DNA of 64,000 nt from Dugong dugon (GCA_030035585.1 CM057477.1:61609447-61673446); one strand, 5' to 3'; counted from the stretch's first letter, positions 34,696 through 46,695 are shown. Program-made: numbers and translations. The notes: generated by a model not told the origin, from the sequence alone.

Positions 34696-36367
34696 AGTCT
34701 TTCCAATTCAAAGCAAATTTAACATCATTTCAACAGTTTCAACAGTCCCTCAAGGACTCTTGTTGTTGTTGTTATTATCATTAACTTGTGAGAAAGCTGA
34801 GGACAAATGAGGTGAAGCATCTCACTGCATGTCACACAGCATGTTTTTCCAGCAGAGTTGAAAGTAGGAGGCAGGTTTCCTTTCAGGATCTCATGCCACA
34901 CATCACACGCCTCTGCACACCACCAGGAGCCCTGTAGCGTGTTCTTAAAGTGAGGACACACATTTGGGGATGAGGTGAGGGTGCGAGTGTGCCTGCCACC
35001 CTTCCTTTGTCACTTTCCTCTAGCTCATCCTGCCATAGATGCTACTTAAATAACCTATAAAACAGTGGCTGGAAAAACTAAAAAAGCAGTAATACCAACA
35101 CAAACCTTATATAGAGCAAATCAAATATTAAAGAGCAATGGGACATGTTTTTAAACAGACTTCTTTTATTATGAACAAGTCTTCTAATGTACAAATTACT
35201 CACAAACCCACTTCCGGGGGTTTCACAAATGGAGGTTCACCATGATTCACTGGCCAAGATTTCATCAGTTAAGAGCGCCACGTTAGACACCTTCATCTGG
35301 AATTCCTTACCTATCCTTTAGGCTTCTCAAAAACCACTAAAAGCACTGAACAAATTTTAGGAAAAGGGAAAACAAAAACACTTGAACCAAAGAGTTGACA
35401 GCTGTGGTCTTTGCAACATTATTTTAAAGGAGTAAAATTCAACTAGATAAAATTACCACTAAAGTAATTCAGATCACATTTAAGGAAGACGAACATTTGG
35501 GGCAGGACTGGGAAGCCTGGACCCGCTGTCTAGTCAGCAGACTACCTGTGCAGATTTTTAAAACAGGCTTTCATTTTGACTCTGCCAGCATCTCCCTCAG
35601 AAGCTGCGAGGACTCCCACCTCACAACATTACAAGTCTGAAAGAGAAACAGTGAGTGGGCATCTGCCTCTGTGTTTGTCCCTGTGAGTCATGCATTCTCT
35701 GTTCCTACTGTATGTGGGTTGTTTTGTTTCTTGTTGATTTGCAGATGTCCTCTCTGTTGCTTTTTTCTAATACCTTTTTTCCAGAGGACCCCTACATTGC
35801 AAGCAGAGCCCCAGTAATGGACAGCAGATGATCAGACAGTCACAGTGAGAGGTGCCTGCCTTAAGAGGACTTGAGAAGCCCTGAAGAAAGGGGTGCAGGG
35901 AAAGGACTTGGAGACACTTGGTCACTGGCACCCTGTCTGCCAAAAAGAGACTTAGAAAAGCACTTTTCGGGGCTAAAACTGTGCAGTTCTGTAAGTTAAG
36001 ATGGGAGTCCCTCTTACGGTCACTCTCTACCACCTACTTTCTTACCAATGGCTTTCCCAAAGCTACATAAATGATAAGCTCTCAGCAGAGCTCAAAAAGT
36101 ACAGCTGGCATTCGCTCTGCCATTAAATACTCAGGAGGGTCACCCTCTGAAACTGCCCATGTTCTCCAAGCCTCAGGCCCTCACCATCCTTCCCTCCAGT
36201 CCTCATCTCCCTGTCCAATCCACCCTACAGAACCCTTTTTACTGCTAGGAGACATTGTTTTCCTAACTCCACCTTCTCATAGCATTAAAATTGTCTTTGG
36301 TAGTGTGATGACTGAGAATTGCAAAAAGAGTTCAGGAAGAACATGTGGGAAGAGTGAAGATAAACTG
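34696..36367. other. Mostly unique sequence with one MIR-like stretch
   Basis: Apart from the MIR candidate at 34,770-34,900 nothing is recognised. The 117-codon frame at 36,071-36,424 runs into the next SINE and shows no domain. Confidence 0.4.
34770..34900 (-). mobile_element. MIR-like SINE remnant
   Basis: AAGCTGAGGACAAATGAGGT and CATGTCACACAGCATG follow the reversed MIR order (tract near 'gaggctcagagaggttaagt' then 'cacacagctag'). Confidence 0.5.
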
Positions 36368-36574
36368 GAGTCCCTGGGTGGTACAAGCGATACTTGGCTG
36401 CTAATCAAAAAGTTGGTGGTTTGAGTCCACCCACAGGTGCCTCAGAAGAAAGGCCTGGCAATCTGCTCCTGAAAAATCAGCCACTGAAACCCGTATGGAG
36501 CACAGTTCTAATATGACACACATGGGGTGAATATGAGTTGAAATTGACTCAGTGACAATTGGTGGTGGTGGTGG
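36368..36574 (+). mobile_element. Afrotherian SINE, second type
   Basis: GTCCCTGGGTGGTACAAGCG, GGTTTGAGTCCACCCACAGG, CTGAAAAATCAGCCACTGAA, GACACACATGGGGTGAATAT and GACAATTGGTGGTGGTGG at the end. The B-box is GGTTTGAGTCC. Confidence 0.92.
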
Positions 36575-37130
36575 AAGGCAAACTGGGAATAATGGACACA
36601 GGACTGTATCAGGGAGTCCGCTCCTAGGAAGAGCATACATCAGCGACCAAGATGGACTGAGGGTGGAAGGCCTGTAGAGCAGACACAAGTGGGAGTGACC
36701 AAAAGGAAGTAGTGGTCCGAAGCGAGGAAGGCATTCACGATGGCGTGCCTTTGACACCACTAGAAGCCATTTTAGCAGCAACTCCAGAAGCAGAACGCAG
36801 TAGGCTGTAGGATGTCAACGGTACTTACCACTGCAAATGGTGAGTAACTGAGTAGTCAAAAAGTAGGCAAATGCTGACACTCCTCCCTTATACTCAAAAC
36901 AATCTCTCTCTAGAGCTCTATTTCTCTTCTTTCCTTCACAGCTTGGACCCAAAATCAAGTGCCCTATTATCCTCATATGACACATGATATCATGACTTAC
37001 CAATTATTAGGTAATGATACCATAAAGATCTATATACAATTAAGCACTGTAACTCTCTGTACCAAGCATTTTTCACACCGATTGTGTTATTTAATTCTCA
37101 CAATAACTATGCTGACTTAAAAAAAAAAAA

Positions 37131-37299
37131 TGAAAAAACCAAACCTGCTGCCATCTAGTCAATTCTGACTCATTGTGACCCTATAGGACAAGGTAGAACT
37201 GCCCTGTAGGGTTTCCAAAGAGCAGCTGGTGGATTCAAACTGCCAACCTTCTGGTTAGCAGCCAAGCTCTTTAGCCACTGTGCCACCAGGGGTCTCTGT
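37131..37299 (-). mobile_element. Afrotherian SINE, short type
   Basis: The plus strand has GACCCTATAGGACAAGGTAG, GGGTTTCCAAAGAGCAGCTG and CCACTGTGCCACCAGGGG. An A-run lies at its left edge (minus-strand tail). Confidence 0.93.
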
Positions 37300-37350
37300 G
37301 ACATAAGCATTATTAAATAAATAAACCCAGGATCAAATAGGTGTTTTTTT

Positions 37351-37520
37351 TAAAAAACAAAACAAAACATTAAACCCACTGCATTGAGTCGATTCTGACT
37401 CAGCAACCCTACAGAACAGAGAAGAACTGCCCCCACAGGGTTTCCAAGGAGCAACTGATGAATTCGAACTGCCAAACTTTTGGTTAGCAGCCATAGCTCT
37501 TAACCTTTTGCGCCACCAAA
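37351..37520 (-). mobile_element. Afrotherian SINE, short type
   Basis: The plus strand has AAAACAAAACAAAAC tail bases, GAGTCGATTCTGACTCAGCA, GGGTTTCCAAGGAGCAACTG and TTGCGCCACC. It is 51 bp from the previous SINE and in the same orientation. Confidence 0.92.
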
Positions 37521-37647
37521 CAGGTTTAGGAGCTTGCATAATGCCACCATGAGTAAAAGAATCTGCATTCAAACCCACATCTTCTGACTTGCAATCCTGT
37601 GCCTTTACAACACCCTGTTAGTCTATCTCCTGTTCTCTAACTCTACA

Positions 37648-38580
37648 TTTTGCTGAAGATCATTCAAAAGTGGTTGCAGCAGTACATCTACAGGGAACTG
37701 CCAGAAATTCAAGCTGCATTCAGAAGGGGGCATGGAACTAGGGATACCATTGCTGATGTCAGATGGATCCTGGCTGAAAGCACAGAATACCAGAAAGATG
37801 TTTACCTGTGTTTTATTGACTATGCAAAGGCATTCAACTCTGTGGATCACAACAAATTATAGATAACACTGTGAAGAATGGGAATTCTAGAACACACTTA
37901 ATTGTGCTCATGAGGAACCTGTACGTAGATCAAAAGCAGCTGCTCAAACAGAACAAGGGGATACTGGGTGATTTAAAGTCAGGCAAGGTGTGCATCAGGG
38001 TTGTGTACTTTCATCACATTTATTCAGTCTGTATGCTGAGCAAATAATCCGAGACGCTGGGCTATATGAAGAAGAACAGGGCACCAGGACTGGAAGAAGA
38101 TTCATTAAGAACCTGCATTATGCAGATGACACAACCTTGCTTGCTGAAAGTGAAGCTTGAAGCACTTACTGTTGAAGACCAAAGACTACAGCCTTCAGTA
38201 GGAAGTACACCTCAACATGAAGGAAACAAAAATGCTCACAACTGGACCAATAAGCAACATCATGATGATAAACAGAGAAAATATTGAGGTTGTCAAGGAT
38301 TTCATTTTACTTGGATCCACAATCAACACCCATGGAAGAGGCAGTCAAGAACTCAGACGACACATTGCATTGAGCAAATCTGCTGCAAAAGACCTCTTTC
38401 AAGTGTTAAAAAGCAAAGATGTAACTTTAAGGACCTGGGTGTGCCTGCCTCAAGCCATGGTGTTTTCCATCACCTCATATGCATGCAAAACCTTGGCAAA
38501 GAATAAGGAATACTGAAGAAGAATTGACACCTTTGAATTATGGTGTTGGTGAAGAATACTGTATATACCATGGACTGCCA
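37648..38580 (+). pseudogene. RTE reverse transcriptase relic
   Basis: The frame 37,650-37,862 reads LPEIQAAFRRGHGTRDTIAD then CFIDYAKAFNSVDH. The motif A catalytic Asp (GAC at 37,818-37,820) is kept, but the second Asp of the AFD triplet is now Asn. After a stop, the YADD box survives at 38,119-38,130 in the frame HYADDTTLLAESE, which ends in a stop 3 residues later. Later pieces (38,217-38,516) carry NIEVVKDFILLGSTINTHG in another frame. RTE reverse transcriptase normally copies its own RNA and that of partner SINEs; this one is dead. Confidence 0.85.
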
Positions 38581-38905
38581 AAAGAATGAACAAATCTTTC
38601 TTCGAAGAAGTACAGCCAGAATGCTCCTTAGAAGCAAGGATGGCAAGACTTTTTTGTCTCACATACTTTGGACATGTTATCAGGAAGGACCAGTGCCTGG
38701 AGAAGGACATCATGCTTAGTAAAGTGGAGGGTCAGTGAAAAAGAGGAAGACTGTCAATGAGATGGATTGACGCAGTGGCTGCAACAATGGGCTCAAGCAC
38801 AACAATGATCATGAGGATGGTGCAGGACTGAGCAGTGTTTCGTTCTATTGTACATGGGGTCGCTATGAGTTGGAACCTACTCGATGGCACCTAACAACAA
38901 CAACT
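37648..38905 (+). mobile_element. RTE LINE, 5'-truncated, from reverse transcriptase to 3' tail
   Basis: It covers the reverse-transcriptase core through the 3' end. Terminal blocks GGTCGCTATGAGTTGGAACC and CACCTAACAACAACAAC match the other RTE copies. The upstream endonuclease and the ORF start are missing. The 3' end shares its last ~40 bp with the SINEs. Confidence 0.92.
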
Positions 38906-39469
38906 CTGTAGGCTGTAAAATTTCACTAATCTAGACCTCATTCATTCAGAATGGGTGAAGCAATAAAATATGACTATTCGATACTCCTGGGGGGTGCTAT
39001 AATAAATTACGTGTGTGTAATATCGATATAGAAGACTGGAGGGAGAAGTTCCCACCCTGTAGGTGGAGAAAAAAGAAAGTTTGTCTTTGTTTAGTCACCA
39101 GAACCAACACCAATATGCAATTAAAAATGGATTTGCTAATTATAAATGATTTAATTGTTTATATGGCTAATCAATGTTTTAAAAATTCAAAAACAACCTC
39201 TCAAATATAAAAGGTATGTTCTTAAAGTAATGGTACTGCATCTAAAAGCTACAATAAAAAACAACCACACTCATAGGGTTGTGTCAGATTTCTTTGTTAT
39301 TTATACTATGCTATAGTCCAAATTTTTCTGTTGATTCAGATCTGCCTCTTCATATAGAGTCAGACGTAAAGTTCTCTTTCAAAGATTTGTTGGATGGACA
39401 AATGGACACATAAGTGATGGGTGCATGTACCTGTGCAGCTACTCTCTAGGTCAGTTCAGTTGTTAAATG

Positions 39470-39690
39470 CTCCCTGGCATCAGATATGGAGACCATGCCT
39501 GGATTTTGGAATCACACAGATGCAGGTTCAAATTCTGCTATTTGCAAGCTACGTCATCTTGGCCAAATTACATCAGCCCTTTGTTCTAAACTTCCTCTTC
39601 AGCAAAATGAGGATAACCCTGCGTACCACATAGCATTGGTGTGAGCATCAAATGAAGACACACATGGCCCATCACCTAGGTTGCAGAAGC
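39470..39690 (+). mobile_element. MIR SINE remnant
   Basis: The order GATGCAGGTTCAAATTCTGC, GCCAAATTACATCAG, AGCAAAATGAGGATAACC and TGTGAGCATCAAATGAAG is the MIR layout (tRNA-like part, core, and 'aaatgaggataat' section). Confidence 0.7.
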
Positions 39691-40494
39691 TGATGTAGCC
39701 TATTTATCTTCCTCTCTCTCGATCCCACATTTAGCATGACTCCCTACACAACGCCAACCTTCAGTACATAAAACCATGCTATTAATTGCAAAACATCAAG
39801 TTTATTTACAATAAAGGCAAATTTCCCCTCTACTAACATCAAATTCATGGTCTAGAAATACGCTGGTATGTACAGCCTATGTTCAATAAATTTGATGACT
39901 TTCAAGTAAATTTCCCAGATAGCTGAAGCTCATTCTTTTACGCACCAACAGTCTTTATATTTGAAATCTTTCTGAAACATATTACATACTTAACCACTTT
40001 ATTAAAACAAGCAGGTTGAAAGAACGTTAAGCTTTTCTTGACTCTGGAATATCAACATGAATTCAAACAGGGCACTGGGAGGAAAAGTGATCACTCCTTG
40101 GGGAGTTTTTAGGTCGGTAGATTTGCTTACACTAAAAGTTTCCAGATTTCTGTGCTTTGATCATTACTTTCATTTCTTCTTGTGGTCAGTAGCTTCACAC
40201 CCTAGAAGGCCTGAGACACTGGTGAATGAACAAGATGCAGTCCATGTTATTTTCAAAGATCTTCCCAGGAATAACTACAGGTATTTCTCATCTGCTGCCT
40301 CATGGCACAGGACAGCTAGGAACTAGACGCAGGGCCCCATGACTTCCCTATGGGCTGCTCTATCCCTAACGCCTTGCACATCGGTGGTATTCAACAAAGA
40401 TCTGCAAAATGAATAGGGTGAACAGTAGGCGACTTTTGTAATTACTGCTTTCTACTCAGAGACTTTTTTTTTTAATAATCCATGGTTAGGCCCT

Positions 40495-40590
40495 TACTCG
40501 TTGGGGATGGCCCTTCCTCATCTGTAAATTGAGGAGACTGGGTTAACTTAATATCCTTTTCGTCGCTAATCTTCGATGATTCTATACCTC
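40495..40590 (+). mobile_element. MIR-like remnant
   Basis: CCTTCCTCATCTGTAAATTG then GATGATTCTATACCTCTGG matches the central and 3' part of MIR-type elements. Confidence 0.5.
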
Positions 40591-41317
40591 TGGGAACATA
40601 GATATGTTCCAGATGACACAGCTGAAAATCTGACCAACAGGTAAATGAGGTATTAGAGGACGTAATGAATAAGCAATGCATTCTCGCCCTCTAACGCAGA
40701 CATCCTATCGAGAAGGTATTATCCCTGTACCACAGCAACAAATATAAAAAGAATGAGCTCTCTTATTTCTTTCTCTTACGCCTAATATCATACATAAGAG
40801 AATAAATACTGACGTTGGAGTGGAAACATATTGACTTTTTATCCTGTGTCGAATATTCATAGTAAGTAAAAAAAAAAAACAAACAAAAAACTATTGCATC
40901 TTAACACCAGTTAACTGTGTTCAGGCAAATAAAACCTTAAGGAATTTTTTTTTTTTTTTTCCTAATCATGACATTCCAGGCTTTCATTCATCCTTTGATC
41001 CTAGATATTTATTCAAACACCACTTGGTTCATATATTAGCTTCTCAGCTGCATTTGTTTGAGTAATATTCCAGTTTCACTCTTAGCACAAAAATTCTATT
41101 CAACTTCCATGAACTACAATGTAACTTAGTCTATTGAAATGGAGGCATCTAAGTTAAAACAGTTCATGAGTTTCACCAAGAAAGGAAAGTAGATGCTTTC
41201 AAGTAGCAAGTGAACTATTTGACAGCAAACAAGCTTGGGAGGATATTATGAGCACAGCTTCTCCTCTGGAGGCCTGAGGCAAGGGAAGCCACAGCAGCTT
41301 TCCCTTTCAGGTAGGAT

Positions 41318-41516
41318 ATCCATTGCCGAGCAGTCGATTCAGACTCATAGCAACCTTATAGGACAGAGCAGAACTTCCCCACAGGGTTTTCAAGGCTGTA
41401 ATCTTTACGCAAGCAGACTGCCACATCTTACTCCTGTGGAGCAGCTGGTGGATTCAAATTACCCATCTTTGGGTTAGCAGTGGAGCACTTAACCACTGTA
41501 CCAGCAGGGCTCCTCC
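41318..41516 (-). mobile_element. Afrotherian SINE, long type, tandem insertion A
   Basis: Plus strand: GAGCAGTCGATTCAGACTCA, TTTACGCAAGCAGACTGCCA and CCACTGTACCAGCAGGGCTC. It is flanked by CAGGTAGGAT at 41,308-41,317 and 41,517-41,526. Confidence 0.93.
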
Positions 41517-41526
41517 CAGGTAGGAT

Positions 41527-41682
41527 TCAAACCAAAACCATCAGGTTGATTCCAACTCATAGCAACCCTATAGGACAGAGTAAAACTGCCCCACAAGGTT
41601 TCCAAGGAGTGGCTGGTGGATTCGAACTGCCGAGCTTTTGGTTAGCAGCCAAGTTCTTAACCACTGCGCCACCAGGGCTCTC
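41527..41682 (-). mobile_element. Afrotherian SINE, short type, tandem insertion B
   Basis: Plus strand: CATAGCAACCCTATAGGACA, GGTTTCCAAGGAGTGGCTGG and GCGCCACCAGGGCTCTC. Its flanks are CAGGTAGGAT (41,517-41,526) and CAAGTAGGAT (41,683-41,692). Confidence 0.93.
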
Positions 41683-41814
41683 CAAGTAGGATAGTGCTCC
41701 CTTAATTCAATTCTACATGAATTTAACACAAACTTTCCTCAAGTAGTATACCAGATTCTAAAGGGGATACAAAAATGAATAAAACATATCACCTCTGCCT
41801 TAGGGGAGATGCAG

Positions 41815-42045
41815 CAAGGCAGAGTGGGTAAGAGCAGTGGCATTGTCTAGGGTTAGCTGTAAAACTTGGGCAGTTACTTAACCTTTCTGATTCAGGTTTA
41901 TTATCTGTGCAAAGGTGATGATACCAGTACCTAGCACATAGTGTTGTTATGAGGACTAAATAAATTATGATTCATAAAGCATTAAGAACAGCTCCTGGCA
42001 CACTGTAAGCGCTCAAGGTTAGCATCCTCATCATGATTATCATCA
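41815..42045 (+). mobile_element. MIR SINE remnant with ATC microsatellite
   Basis: The order GAGCAGTGGCATTGTC, GGGCAGTTACTTAACCTTTC, TGTTGTTATGAGGACTAAAT and GGCACACTGTAAGCGCTCAA is typical of MIR. An ATC repeat follows at about 42,033-42,058. Confidence 0.8.
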
Positions 42046-42142
42046 TCATCATCATTATGAACATACAATCCATGAATGTAAAAAAAAAAATCAGTTTTTT
42101 TATTTATAAAAATTAAAGCTATCTTAAAAAAAAAAAAAAAAA

Positions 42143-42343
42143 AACAGTTGCCATCAAGTCGATTCTGACTCATGGTGACTCCATGTGTGTCAGAGTAGAA
42201 CTGTGCTCCACAGGGTTGTCAATGGCTGGTTTTTTAAAAGTAGATTGCCAGGCCTATCTTCCAGGTGCCTCTGGGCGGACGAACCTCCAACCATTCTGTT
42301 AGCAGCTGAGAGCATAAAGCACTTGCACTACCTAGGGCTATCC
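42143..42343 (-). mobile_element. Afrotherian SINE, second type
   Basis: Plus strand: GTCGATTCTGACTCATGGTG, TGTGTGTCAGAGTAGAACTG, GTAGATTGCCAGGCC and a final CTACCTAGGGCT. An A-run of about 18 precedes it. Confidence 0.9.
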
Positions 42344-45300
42344 TAAGAAATTAAAGAACAAAAAGCAACTGGAAAATTATTTGTCCAACAAATTTCATCA
42401 CTGTACTTGCATCTTCCTAACTACACCTATTCCTCAGACAGAGATAAAGATGGCGGTGAGGGATGGGTGGAAAAAACGTAAAGAAACAGGAGAAAAGGAG
42501 AAAACGGGGAGCAGAGAGAAGGAACATTTTCATCTGAACCTTTCTGAAAATCAGGAGTTGAAATGAGGATGGAGAGAGAAGCCACCATTTGTGGCAACCT
42601 TGCCCTGATTCTTTCCCATTCCTCCCCAGAAAATCATTCCTTAAGCATTGAGCCACTACACTTACCTTCTCCTAACCACTGCTGTTGTTTTCTTTCCACT
42701 GCTTACATTTCTCTCTTACAGAATATTACATACAGGATGCCTTAGCAATCGTCTACCTAATGCAATTCCCTCATTTTATACATGACAAAAACTAAGGGCC
42801 AGGGAGACAGAGTCATTTGTCCCAGGTTGCACAGTTCTATAATGGCACAAACAAAATTAAAAGTGGACTCCCTGAGCCCCAGGTCTGTGCTGTCTCCCTC
42901 AGGTCAACAAAATGAGTTCACCTACCCAAACGGATTCCGGATGGTCCTTACCCCCATCTGGTAGGTGTGTACATTTCCCTCTTGGGAAGAAAATCTCAAG
43001 AAATATTTTTAAATGAATTAACAAGAATCTTACTGCTCTTATTCAATAAACATGTTTTATTATTAACTTCATTACCCACGGAGCCTGAAATTAGGTTTTT
43101 CTCTGCTTGGCCAGGTGCTGACTAGCCAACAACAGAAAGACCAGATTGCCATTAAGCAAATACTCCCACTTGCGCCATAACATACAAACTCAGACAAGAG
43201 GCACTTATTCAAAATGAAGTTTGTGCCCATTATTGCTGTCATTCATCTGGCCTGTATTTATGAGAAAGATTACAAAATAAGGTTCTCCTAATATAGACAC
43301 TTCAAATTGTTTATCTTCCTAAAGGAGGAACAAGTTTCGTGCCATTGCCCCCCGACACCATTTCCAGTACATCAGCAAAAGGCGACCTAGCTACTGTATT
43401 CAACAAGCTTTCATGTCTGGCTTCTGAATGTCCTCACATGCTTTGCCCAAACCAGGTCTATGTCCACCTAAATGTTCACCCTTTCTTACTTCCAGCCTTC
43501 CACACCACGGTGGAAAACCAAGGCTCTGGAACCAGACTTCCTACTTACTAACTGTGTGAGACCATATTTGCTAAGGTCATTTTCATATCAGCAAATGAAT
43601 ACGCAAGGTCACTCACTATCTCGTTTTCTCTTGAATTATGAGTCTGTATCTAAAGTTTTTTACTGGTTCATTAGAACGAAGTTTTTTTAACCACAAATTA
43701 GTAGCCTGTAAAATCCCCTTACACCCCTTTTAGTAATATATTTAAAAATAGACACTATAGTATGTTTTGTTGTTGCTGTTATATTGCAGATCCTTCAGTC
43801 TAAAACCTACTTCCCTCACTAAGACAAACATTTTGAAACAAGAAAAAGCCCCAGGTTTTCTTACACGTTCCCCCTTTGCTGTTCCAAAGCATCAGGGTAG
43901 CATCTTCTCCCTCATTGGCTTCATTCTGTGGGATTGAAAAGGTATGAGCTCACTGTGATTAAGGGGAAAGATTGGCAGTCTTCTCACAGTTGTTTAGACT
44001 ATAAGAACATCTGAATCTGGGCCACTAAAAATAACTCAGTTCTGTTGTCCAAACAGGTATTTATAGACCAGGCGCGCATAAAGCCGGCTTATTACAATCA
44101 GGCTTGGTGCGTCTTATTACGTGGTTCTCTAGTTCACTACTACTCTGTGTCATTGTTTTCTTTCTCCACTTTTCTTTCCCAGGGGATGCAGGCTAGCCAC
44201 CACGGGTGGCAGCAATTGTGGTTGTCATTCTCTCCCATAAGAAATTCAACACTAGGAAGATTCAGAACCCATCATTACAAAAACAATTGCAAAAATCACA
44301 CACTCAAAGCTCAGGACAAGTTTGAGCCAAGATTTGAAAGCTTCTAAGGGAGGAGAAAAAAAGGTTGCTGCATCCTCCTACTCTGCATGCCAGCTAGCAG
44401 TGGCAGCTCACAGTCTCTCCAGATGCCTCTCAAAAAAAGAAACACCACAAATGTAACAGGAGCTGAGATCCTTGGGGAGCCAATTAGATTTAATCCACTT
44501 TCAAAATTCTCTTAAAAAAAAAAAGAGAATTGGAAAAAACTTGGCACTTAAAATGATATTTTGTGTGTTTTGCTTAGGGCCCATGGAATACTGCTCATAA
44601 AACAGCTAGTTGTCATGCTTATAAAATAAACCTTGGTTTTTTAATATAACAGAACATAATCATCAGCTAGTAAAACAAATTTGGTGTCTGAGGGAGAATG
44701 TGCCACATCGAATCTAATAGGTACCTCATCCTTCATCTTTGGAACTACAGGCAAACATGACAAATTAGGCCAAGGTCAGCGACGACAGCTCTGCAGACTC
44801 GCCTGCTGGGGCTAAAGCTCCTATGGCTGCCTTATGTGTACTTCTTTGAGGATCCTGCAAGAGTCTAGCAGAACTTGGTGGGGGAAACCCTGCAAGGCAA
44901 GATGAATTTTCAGACACCCCACCACTCACGCTCCTTGGTGGCCTTTACATAACCTATGGTGGGACAGGCTGGCAAGACAGGACTTGGGGTTGGGAAAAAA
45001 AAGAGGACCTCCCAGAAGGGACTGCAGTGTCTCTCCTCAGTTACAGAAGCAGGTCTGGGTTTCAGTTGGAGGTGGGACCAGAAAACCTAGCATCCCCTGA
45101 CCCCTGGCTCTCTCCAGAGCTCACTACATTAATACAATCACCATTTGTAAGTCAGGTATAACCTTTCTTAATTAGATACAAAGCAGATATATCAAAGTCA
45201 ACATAACCAGGCAAAAAGACAGTGAAATTTTAAAATGTATCCACTTCAGCTGGATTTCTAGGATGGTATTCCTTCATGCCAGATGAGGTTGCCAGAGATC

Positions 45301-45545
45301 CACCTCCAAAGATGATTTTGCCCAAGCAACCAGGCTCTATTCCTCAGACCCCTATTCACTCCTTTACCATCTCTTTAACATGATATCAAAGCAATTGGGC
45401 CCAAGAAGCCAAACAGAGAGGAAACCATCCATCTTGACAAACATTCCAGGATTACTGGGAAAGAACATGCTTTTGTTCCATTATGCAGTTGAATGCTTTG
45501 CTATTATCACCTCAACCTTCTCCACATGGTTGGCAGGAATTCAAG
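42344..45545. other. Mostly unassigned sequence
   Basis: A weak MIR-like stretch is seen at 42,760-42,890 (GGGCCAGGGAGACAGAG, TTGCACAGTTCTATAATGGC). The rest, including the 100-codon frame at 44,045-44,347, has no recognised domain or repeat family. Confidence 0.38.
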
Positions 45546-46000
45546 AAGTCCCTGGGTGGCGCAAACAGTTAAGCCCTCACCTACTAACTGGTTACAACCA
45601 GAGCTTCCAATCAGTTAGTTCCAGTTCAAACCCCTGCTGAGAATTTGCATGTCTAACAAGTTTCCAGGCGATGCTAATGCTGCTAGTTAGGGACCAATTC
45701 TGAGAACCACTAGTAGAGCAGTGTTCTCAAAATTTATCACACTTAAGTATTACCCAGGGATGTTGTTAAAATGTAGATTCTGATTCACTATATCTGGGGT
45801 GGAAATGCAAATTCTCACCAGGGGTTCAAACTGGAACGAACAAGTTTGAAGCCTTGGTTCAAACCCACCCACAGGCACCTTGGAAGATAGGCTAGATGAC
45901 CTGCTTCCAAAAGGTCACAACCTTGAACCCTCTACTCTGTACACATGGGAGGTCGCCATGGGTCAGAATCAACTCGACAGCAACTAACAACAACAACAGC
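45546..46000 (+). mobile_element. Afrotherian SINE, second type, interrupted by a MER5A/inverted-repeat composite
   Basis: The head is AGTCCCTGGGTGGCGCAAAC (45,547 on). After the interruption it resumes with GGTTCAAACCCACCCACAGG near 45,859, followed by GGTCGCCATGGGTCAGAATC and CAGCAACTAACAACAACAAC. The interrupting segment is about 45,600-45,850. Confidence 0.8.
45618..45837. repeat. Inverted repeat with permuted MER5A-like spacer
   Basis: The arms are 33 bp: 45,618-45,650 and 45,805-45,837, complementary at 30 of 33 positions by my hand alignment. The 154-bp spacer contains MER5A-like 3' half (AACAAGTTTCCAGGCGATGC ... GAGAACCACTAG) before the MER5A-like 5' half (CAGTGTTCTCAAAATTT ... ATTCTGATTCACTATA). 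Confidence 0.78.
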
Positions 46001-46248
46001 AGGAATTCAAGTGTATAAACGTACTAGATGCCCACTCTGTGTCAACCAATGAAACAGACGTTAACAGAGGACACCAAGGGAAGGAGATTACTAACTAAGC
46101 TAGTGAAGATGTATGTATCAGTGCAGGAAGCAAATCCACCTGTCAAAATTTGTTACTTTTCAAGGCCTATCTTAAATGTACCTACTCCACAAGGTCGTCC
46201 TGGTGTCCTAACTAGAAATAACCTCTCCCTCACCTGAGAGAGATCATT

Positions 46249-46402
46249 GGAAACCCTGGTGGTGTAGTGGTTAAGAATTTGGCTGCTAACCAAAAGGTCA
46301 GCAGTTTGAATCTACCAGGCAATCCTTGGAAACCCTATGCAGGCAGTTCTACTCTGTCCCGTAGAGTCACTACGAGTTGGAATTGACTCGACAGCGATGT
46401 TT
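46249..46402 (+). mobile_element. Afrotherian SINE, short type, with TTTTC run
   Basis: AACCCTGGTGGTGTAGTGGT, AACCAAAAGGTCAGCAGTTT, CCCTATGCAGGCAGTTC and GAATTGACTCGACAGCGATG. The expected T-rich tail runs into TTTTC repeats at 46,400-46,427. Confidence 0.9.
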
Positions 46403-46506
46403 TTCTTTTCTTTTCTTTTCTTTTTTTGTCACCTGAGATCCTAGATTCTTTTCTATCTTGTATGACGGCAACAGGTTTGGTTTTGTTGGTTTGGTATGAT
46501 AGCCAT

Positions 46507-46695
46507 TAAGGAGCCCTGATGGCACAGTGGTTAAAGCACTCGACTGCTAACTGAAAGGTCAGCGGTTCGAAACCACCAGCAGCTCCACAGGAGAAAGGTG
46601 TGGCAGTCTGCCACAGTAGAGATTTACAGCCTTGGAAGTCCTGTAGGGTCGCTATGATTCAGAATCGACTCGACGGCAGTGGGTTTGGTTTCTGG
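46507..46695 (+). mobile_element. Afrotherian SINE, long type, well preserved, with target duplication
   Basis: AAGGAGCCCTGATGGCACAG, TAACTGAAAGGTCAGCGGTT with B box GGTTCGAAACC, GTGGCAGTCTGCCACAGTAG, GGGTCGCTATGATTCAGAAT and GACGGCAGTGGGTTTGG end. The flanks ATGATAGCCAT (46,496-46,506) and ATGATAGTCAT (46,696-46,706) differ at one base. Confidence 0.95.

Larger units (their letters stand above)
38906..41307. other. Mostly unique sequence with two MIR-like stretches
   Basis: Apart from MIR candidates at 39,470-39,690 and 40,495-40,590, no gene or repeat is supported. An A-run (40,868-40,880) and a T-run (40,945-40,961) face each other across about 65 bp. Confidence 0.4.

Noticed and set aside
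36401-36781. 126-codon minus-strand open frame
   Set aside because: It overlaps the antisense of a SINE (36,368-36,574); the frame is a by-product of the repeat.
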